A DNA stretch of 64,000 bases from the NCBI GenBank assembly GCA_018343915.1, contig JABRWF010000003.1, positions 2,480,001 to 2,544,000 of the forward strand. The letters run 5' to 3'. Within the stretch, counting starts at the first letter, position 1. Each line of letters opens with the position of its first letter. The stretch comes from Agroathelia rolfsii (Eukaryota > Basidiomycota > Agaricomycetes > Amylocorticiales > Amylocorticiaceae). This document shows, in pieces, positions 58,655 to 64,000 of this stretch. Both the position numbers and the translations under genes were made by a program. Under the pieces are notes generated by a model that did not search any database, was not told the origin of the DNA, and was given only the letters and a program-made list of their open reading frames with translations.

Positions 58655-59606
58655 TTACTGCAAAATCACATTAGCATACACCAAGATTGATAGCAATAAT
58701 TAGTACAGACCTTGATGAATTTAGACATGAACTTCCTGTAGAGGATTTCAACACGACAGGAATGAGCGAGGAAAAGAACTGAAGACGTACTTGTGGAACT
58801 CTGTTCGTAATAAATCGTTGACGAACTGCCCTTGCGGCTTATCCCGGCTTGACATTGCCTGGTTCTTGAATATCAAGTCTACAGCGAGTCAATTAGTTAA
58901 ACATTAGTATATCCAGCTATTGGACATACCATCGTCCCATCTTCTTTTAACAGCAAATGTCCCAGGAGCTGTGGTGTCTATTCCAGGCGACTGACCCAAT
59001 GCTGCCGCGAGATTCAGTAAAGGATTGCCGGTAGCGATTTCCGCCTCTCTAGCAGCATTGGCGGCTGCGTCCATCTTGGCCTGCTCTGCCGCCCTTTCAC
59101 GTTTAATTTTCTCCAGCTCTCGCAGCAGTTCTGCCGTGTCATCCTCATCCTCGTCCGAGTCCGTCTCATCTTCCTCCTCCTTCACATCCTCTTCTTTCTT
59201 CTCCTCTTCAGCATCTGATTCGTCCGATTCATCGGCGTCAAGTGCCAAGGCATCTTGTAGCAGTTTACGACGCTTGTTGGCTTCCTCATCTTCTTGTGTC
59301 GATGCCTTCTCTTCCAGAGCAAGCGGTGGTAATCCTTGTGCTTTGCGCTTTTTGTTACGTGCTTCTTGCTCAGCTAGCAGAAGCTCAGCACGCAAATCAC
59401 GCTTGGAAACATCAGACACAGATGTTTGCCCCGGCTGGCTGGTATTGAGAATATGAGCCCAATCCAGCGTACACACAACTCATCAAGCCATACCGGAATT
59501 TTAGTTTAGTGTGCGACGCCATATCTCGGGTGGAGAACTGGCGTGAGCCTCCTTTGACCTCACGCGCTTGGGCAGGATCCCATGTCGGTCTGTGAGCTGT
59601 AGACAT
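58655..59606 (-). CDS. cwc15: Spliceosome component Cwc15/Cwf15
   Basis: Subunit of the Prp19/NTC-related complex of the active spliceosome. Start [20 protein letters not shown], then [17 protein letters not shown]; an intron (GTATGG..ACCAG) joins to [21 protein letters not shown], the conserved Cwf15 head. The middle is a coiled acidic stretch ([24 protein letters not shown]). The conserved end follows: [28 protein letters not shown], then [17 protein letters not shown]. The last exons are tiny: one codes KFMSKFIK and the next begins with the stop codon TAA at 58657-58655, directly after a TTTTGCAG acceptor. Divergent from svp26 with 219 bases between. Length is near the 230-265 of the family. 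Confidence 0.94.
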
Positions 59607-59825
59607 TTTTCAAAAGCAAGATTCAACGAGGGAAGCTGTAGTAATGAACAGAGTGAGCGGCGAAAGAACGTCCTGAGTCCTGGGGTGGCATATTTGACAC
59701 CAGAACTAGCATTGTTTCACCCCAAAAGTAATCCGAATAGGGATAAATAAGCTCAAAAAGGTCAATGATCCCGGAACCATATCTTAATTCGAAGGCTTCC
59801 GTCCACCGTTCTGTCCACGACACTC
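59607..59825. promoter_or_regulatory. Bidirectional promoter between cwc15 and svp26
   Basis: 219 bases separate two divergent start codons. No TATA box recognised; the region is close to the smallest possible for two core promoters. Confidence 0.6.
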
Positions 59826-61004
59826 ATGTCTCTGCTTTATTGGCTGAGGTAGATTATCTCTACATGGAAAAGTAACTATCTTCTTAAATTATATGATTCA
59901 AACAGCTATGGCGCAATAGTGGGGGCCTTCGCTTTCATCACGCTCTCACTGGGTCAGTAAATCAAATCTCTTGGACATTGCCCGCTCTTCTGACATGCCG
60001 GTGCAGCCAGCGGCTTGTTGTACATCTCTGAACTCATTGAAGAACATTCGAAGCTATCGAAACTGATTGGACAACGTGGAATATATGTATGATTCTGTAT
60101 TCAAGAGTTTGAGTTCCAATGTTCATTGCGCGACAGACCATAATAGCTATACACTTGGTGCTTTATTGGACGGACTCTCTTCCCTTCCATCTCATCCTAT
60201 TTTCAATTGCCTGCCACATTGTGTATCTGCAAAACTTTACGTCACTCTGGCCCTACATAAGCCTCACCTCCATCTCATTTATGGCGTCCTGCGTGCTAGT
60301 TGTCGCGGATCACTTTCTCTGGTTCTTCTACTTCTCAAGACGGAGCCAAGATGCACGACACAATCTTGCGCATCACGGGAAAAATCGTACATACTCGGGT
60401 GGTCAAAACATTCAGCCAGCACTGGGCTTTGCAGAAGTTGCAACTTTCTTTGCTATATGCGTATGGCTTTCGCCGCTATTTTTATTCTTGAGCCTAAGCG
60501 CCAATGATAACGCACTACCCATGGCCACAGGTACGACCATTGCTTTCGTACACATTTTTTATCAACTAAAATTCGCTGTTTTACAATTTAGGTGAGCCAG
60601 GGACGCCTACGATAGCTGCTTCACGTATAGACCAAAACACGAGGGCCATCCCTACTACTCGTTCTTCACTATTCAAAACGCTCGTTGATACCATGCCGCG
60701 CATACGGTCCAAGTCTCGTCGAAAGGACTCCTCTGAGGGCATCATCGCCCCGCGTTCTCCAATGCTCTCGCATCCCAGCTCTCCCAACCCAGGCGCAAGC
60801 ATACTCAACCACACCGGCTTGGTCGGCACGCCTCGCTCAAGTTTTGAGTCGCCTCCCCGAACGCAAACGCCGCCATCATTTCAGCTAAGTCCCCCTCCAA
60901 GACGCGACTCCAGCCGGGCTGGGTTAGGTCTGCGTAGAGCAGCCAGTTCAACGGGCGCTTTGCCGGGATCAGGGCTGGCAGTGGATCGCAATTACACACT
61001 ATAA
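59826..61004 (+). CDS. svp26: ER-Golgi cargo adaptor Svp26/TEX261
   Basis: Four-helix membrane protein that loads glycosyltransferases into COPII vesicles (yeast Svp26, human TEX261). MSLLYWLSYGAIVGAFAFITLSL is rebuilt across a first intron that splits the Ser codon; the second intron falls after LSL, followed by ASGLLYISELIEEHSKLSKLIGQRGIY, the family signature ('GLYYLAELVEEY...KK'). A further exon starts TIIAIHLVLYWTDSLPFHL and carries helices CHIVYLQNF.., ISFMASCVLVVADHFLWFFYF and FAEVATFFAICVWLSPLFLFLSL. The last exon (from about 60593) is a 130-residue disordered Ser/Pro/Arg tail (PRIRSKSRRKDSSEG..), longer than in animals but common in fungi. Topology puts the tail in the cytosol. Confidence 0.93.
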
Positions 61005-61305
61005 TACGTGCTTTTTCTTGTCTCTTCCTGAACCCTTCACGGCATTGTACATCATCATAACTCATTGGAGCCTTGAACTATTTACTTGAGGACTCATTAT
61101 TTTGTCTCTGTAAATGTCACATGGAATGGTATTCATTTACAGATGGTTTTTAATGTATTTATTTGAAATGAGAATGCACTCGGTCAGTTGGGATGAGAAT
61201 GGAGTTGCTGCTGTAAAGAGGGCTTTGACAACTGTCAGAAAGTACATCAGTACGTTTCCCAAACAAAATCTGGCAGAACGTCTCTCATGACTAGTATATC
61301 CATCA
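61005..61305. other. Convergent intergenic, no gene seen
   Basis: 3' flanks of svp26 and the methyltransferase-like gene. Confidence 0.5.
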
Positions 61306-63488
61306 TCAGTTAACAAACTTTCCCAACAATTCATCAGTACACATACCTTTCCAATGCTCAAGAGCTTGTTCCTTCTGGGCAGTCTCCAACCCGTTCTGAA
61401 CATCAGTTAAGAGCCACTTTTCCTGCTCTTCAGGGGATATCAGCGACAGTACTGATCCAAGATCAACCTCCCGCTCCGCCAGGCTGGTGAGTACTGTCTC
61501 TCGAAGCCAGGAATTGAGATAGTCAGCCTGGACAGAAGAACGGAACGACATTGGTGCCTTGGAGGGTGTGCAGAAAATGACCTGGTTACAACATGGCCCA
61601 TGTCAATAAGCTGCTTCAAGAAAAATCAAGTATACAAAGTGACGTACGACATTTATGAATTCGTTCATTAGGTCGTTCTTGCTGATAGGCTGCAATGAGT
61701 CGTGGAAAGCGCGGCATTGCGAGAATTCGCGGCTGAGTGTAACAAGGATGTGCTTGAAAGGATCTTGGCTCGGAATACCACCAAAATTCTACTCAAGAGA
61801 AAACCACGATTAATTATCATATACGCACGGAACCCTTGACAAATAAACACTCACAATCGCAACGACGCCCTCTGGATGCAAAATACCTTTCAAATCTCCC
61901 CAAAACTCATTGGTGAACAGTTGCGCAGGTACGCCACCACCAGAGAAGCAATCATGCACAATGATATCGAAAAGACCCTTCTTAGTCCCAGCAAATTTCT
62001 GTTTCCGTTCTTTAACCCAGAATTTGGCGTCCTGGATGAAGACACGGTTGGAACCAAAATCCGGCAGGCCGAAATATTGGCGAGAGGCATTATAAACAGC
62101 TTCGTCGATCTCGATAATGGTAGTCGCGAGATTATGTCGATGGAAGGCTGTAGCAGAAATGCCTGTACCAAGGCCACTGCAACGTGTCAGTAAACTCTGG
62201 GATATCATAACGAGCCAGATTTGAAAGGGGTACAAACATGATAAGTGCATTCTCTGGTGCTGTTGAGCGGCTATCGACCAGCCTTGCAGCTTCCTGCAAC
62301 ACAAAAGTGCTATAGATCGAGTCTCCAAGCGGTTCGCCCTGACCATCGAAGCCACTCGGTGGCTGGCCGTCCATGCCTGTCACCCTATCCCCAAGCCATA
62401 CGCCTCCAAGTAATGAATGAGAGGCACGCAGAAAGCGTGCACCAAGGGCCTCTCCTACAACAATGAGACCCGTGCCGGATTGAACAGAAGAGAGGATTCT
62501 CAGATTTTCGGTGGGGTGTATGTAAGGCTCCACAAGGGGTCGAGGTAGAGTCGGGGCAGCGAGGTATCGCAAAATGGCTGGAAGGAAACTGAGAGCAACC
62601 GCAGAGACCATGACTTTGGGCGTCGTCAAGCCTTCATATTTTTTGGATTTTGAGCTAGCTGCAGGTTCACTCGGGACGGAAGGTTTCGCAATCTTCGGAT
62701 CTGATTTTGATTTCGTCTGTTTGGCTTTGCCCTTTCCTTTGGTTTTTATTTCTGGGGCCACAGACTCATCTGGTGTGTTTGCGACCTGGACTGTGGCGGC
62801 ATCATCATCCTTGCCTAGGTCTAAAGCGAAGATGACGATGAAGAGCCCAATTGCTCCGCCTCCGAAGGCAAGAAACTACGAGAATGTTAATGCACCTCGC
62901 TGGTAATGATGACGTGTTGGCGTACGTACGATATCGCTATCTGTGATCTCCTTGGGTATGAATGTAGGCCAAATAAGTGCAGCCGCTACGGTGGTTAATT
63001 GATAGAACGATTGCAAAATGATGAATCTGTCAAAGAATCCTGGTTGACCGCTTTCTGTGAAACTAATCTATGACACGGTAAGTATGAGTGTGACTGGCGA
63101 AGACAAAAAAAAAACGATGACAAACATTGATATTCATTGCTATTGAACTGGCCGTGTATACAACGGGTGCTAGAACCAATGCGTGTGTGGTCAAGGGTCC
63201 AAGCACCGGATCAGCCTTCCTGGCCGTCAAAGCCGCAATCCAGTAACTTGAGTTGGGCGCTAGTGTACATAAGATGCCAAATGCGAGAAGCGAAATTCGA
63301 ATAGATGGATGAGGTGTAAGGGCGGGTAGAAGGAGAGCAGCGCCAAAAACATAATTTAGGTGGTTTTCTGTCGGAACGGTAGCATAGAGAGGATTGAGAG
63401 CGCGTTTGTATGCAAACAGAAAGCACGAAATGGAGAAGAGGATGACTAGGATGCGAAGGATGCCATAAGTCGAAGACAAGAACGACAT
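61306..63488 (-). CDS. Membrane-anchored spermidine-synthase-like methyltransferase
   Basis: Two-part protein of roughly 640 residues. The N-terminal 230 residues hold about six predicted helices (GILRILVILFSISCFLFAYK, NYVFGAALLLPAL, ISLLAFGILCTLAP, THALVLAPVVYTAS, then after an intron FIILQSFYQLTTVAAALIW and FLAFGGGAIGLFIVIFAL). A Lys-rich linker (KTKGKGKAKQTKSKSD) leads to a spermidine/spermine-synthase-type Rossmann domain: LRILSSVQSGTGLIVV, SIYSTFVLQEAAR, the AdoMet-type loop SGLGTGISATAF, the acidic IIEIDEAVYNASRQYF, FIQDAKFWV, and DIIVHDCFSGGGVP at the active-site position. Such fusions occur in fungi and bacteria and need not make polyamines; true spermidine synthases are soluble and shorter. 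Ends DELLGKFVN. Reaction unknown. Confidence 0.83.
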
Positions 63489-63920
63489 GATCGTTCAGAT
63501 ATTTGCCAGGCTTAAAGCCAGGTTGTCGACTCCGCAAATAGCCAGTGGGTTGCTAGAGGCCGCCAAGATCTGGTTTATGTTCTGAACACCTTCCAGGTTA
63601 TATAGATGTTGGGTATCTTGCGGCGTAGTAGACTAGTACACGTATACACGTATCAAGACAATAGTGGTTCAATGTAGTGGCCTTCAGTTCAGCCTGACGA
63701 AGTCGTCGCCCAGGCCCTTGCAATTGGGTGACGGGGAATAGATGGAGAAACTCGAGTTTCTCCGCATTCGGTGCCTTGGCCCGCATCCGTTTTCACCGGA
63801 ACCCGACATTTGCCCTGAAGGACCCACTCACCGATATCACGTCAGTGGTGTACAGTTTCAAGTGTCAAGCCATTGGCAAAACAATAATTATACAAAAAAG
63901 TCTAATGTTCCTTGTGGATT
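63489..63920. other. Intergenic, no gene seen
   Basis: Between two minus-strand genes. Contains the word repeat ACACGTATACACGTATC near 63638-63654. No gene. Confidence 0.5.
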
Positions 63921-64000
63921 TTAAGAAAGGAAGCCCCTGATAGCACCGCCTACGTTTTTCACGTCTAACAGGAACGTATCATGGCCCCACACACCGCCTA
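63921..64000 (-). CDS. C-terminal end of probable homoserine O-acetyltransferase (partial)
   Basis: The last 26 codons before the window edge read GVWGHDTFLLDVKNVGGAIRGFLS-stop on the minus strand. G-H-D-x-F-L-L-D/E is the catalytic-His segment at the end of alpha/beta-hydrolase-type homoserine O-acetyltransferases (MET2, methionine synthesis), followed by a last helix of the right length. Serine O-acetyltransferase relatives share this ending, so the call is tentative. Everything upstream is outside the window. Confidence 0.6.
   Translation of the reverse strand, partial: GGVWGHDTFLLDVKNVGGAIRGFLS

Overview
The window is nuclear DNA of a filamentous basidiomycete, most likely a mushroom-forming Agaricomycete. 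Genes are cut by many 45-80 base GT-AG introns, intergenic gaps are short, and the content is typical of that group: a CCG tetraspanin, a Zn2Cys6 regulator with a CSHCKKLKMKC cluster, a TPR-type relic, and a Rieske/DUF455 fusion. I cannot name the species. I see no virus, plasmid, CRISPR array, rRNA or convincing tRNA, and no intact transposon. I rebuilt exon structures by hand from splice sites and reading phase; where I give amino-acid totals, the exon phases add up.

Layout. 0-10 kb: 3' end of a short-chain dehydrogenase, an acidic protein of unknown function, gamma-tubulin (minus), a tetraspanin. 10-20 kb: a decayed TPR fragment, a USP36/Ubp10-like deubiquitinase, a mitochondrial PP2C phosphatase of the Ptc5/PDP type (minus), a disordered nuclear-type protein, an alpha/beta hydrolase (minus). 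20-32 kb: a RhoGAP-like protein without the usual arginine finger (minus), RCC1 (minus), an aldehyde dehydrogenase, a small unknown gene, then the ESCRT-III genes vps60 (minus) and did2 (plus) head to head. 32-44 kb: a poly-Q disordered protein (minus), a large secreted protein, the Rieske-DUF455 fusion, a tentative small spliced gene (minus), signal peptidase subunit spc1 (minus). 44-52 kb: a large Zn2Cys6 transcription factor, dpb4 (minus, with a 7-base micro-exon), yae1. 52-64 kb: a TauD-type dioxygenase facing an amino-acid transporter, a mucin-like single-pass membrane protein, the splicing factor cwc15 (minus), svp26, a membrane-anchored spermidine-synthase-like methyltransferase (minus), and the last codons of a probable homoserine O-acetyltransferase (minus).

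Most genes are unrelated housekeeping functions (microtubule nucleation, Ran cycle, ESCRT disassembly, replication, splicing, ER/Golgi transport, Fe-S maturation). Possible functional pairings are vps60/did2, which share a 227-base promoter and act at the same Vps4 step, and the dioxygenase/transporter pair. I found no clear new multigene system. The most unusual items are the Dpb4 micro-exon, the finger-less RhoGAP, the Rieske-DUF455 fusion, and two small spliced genes that a simple ORF scan misses.
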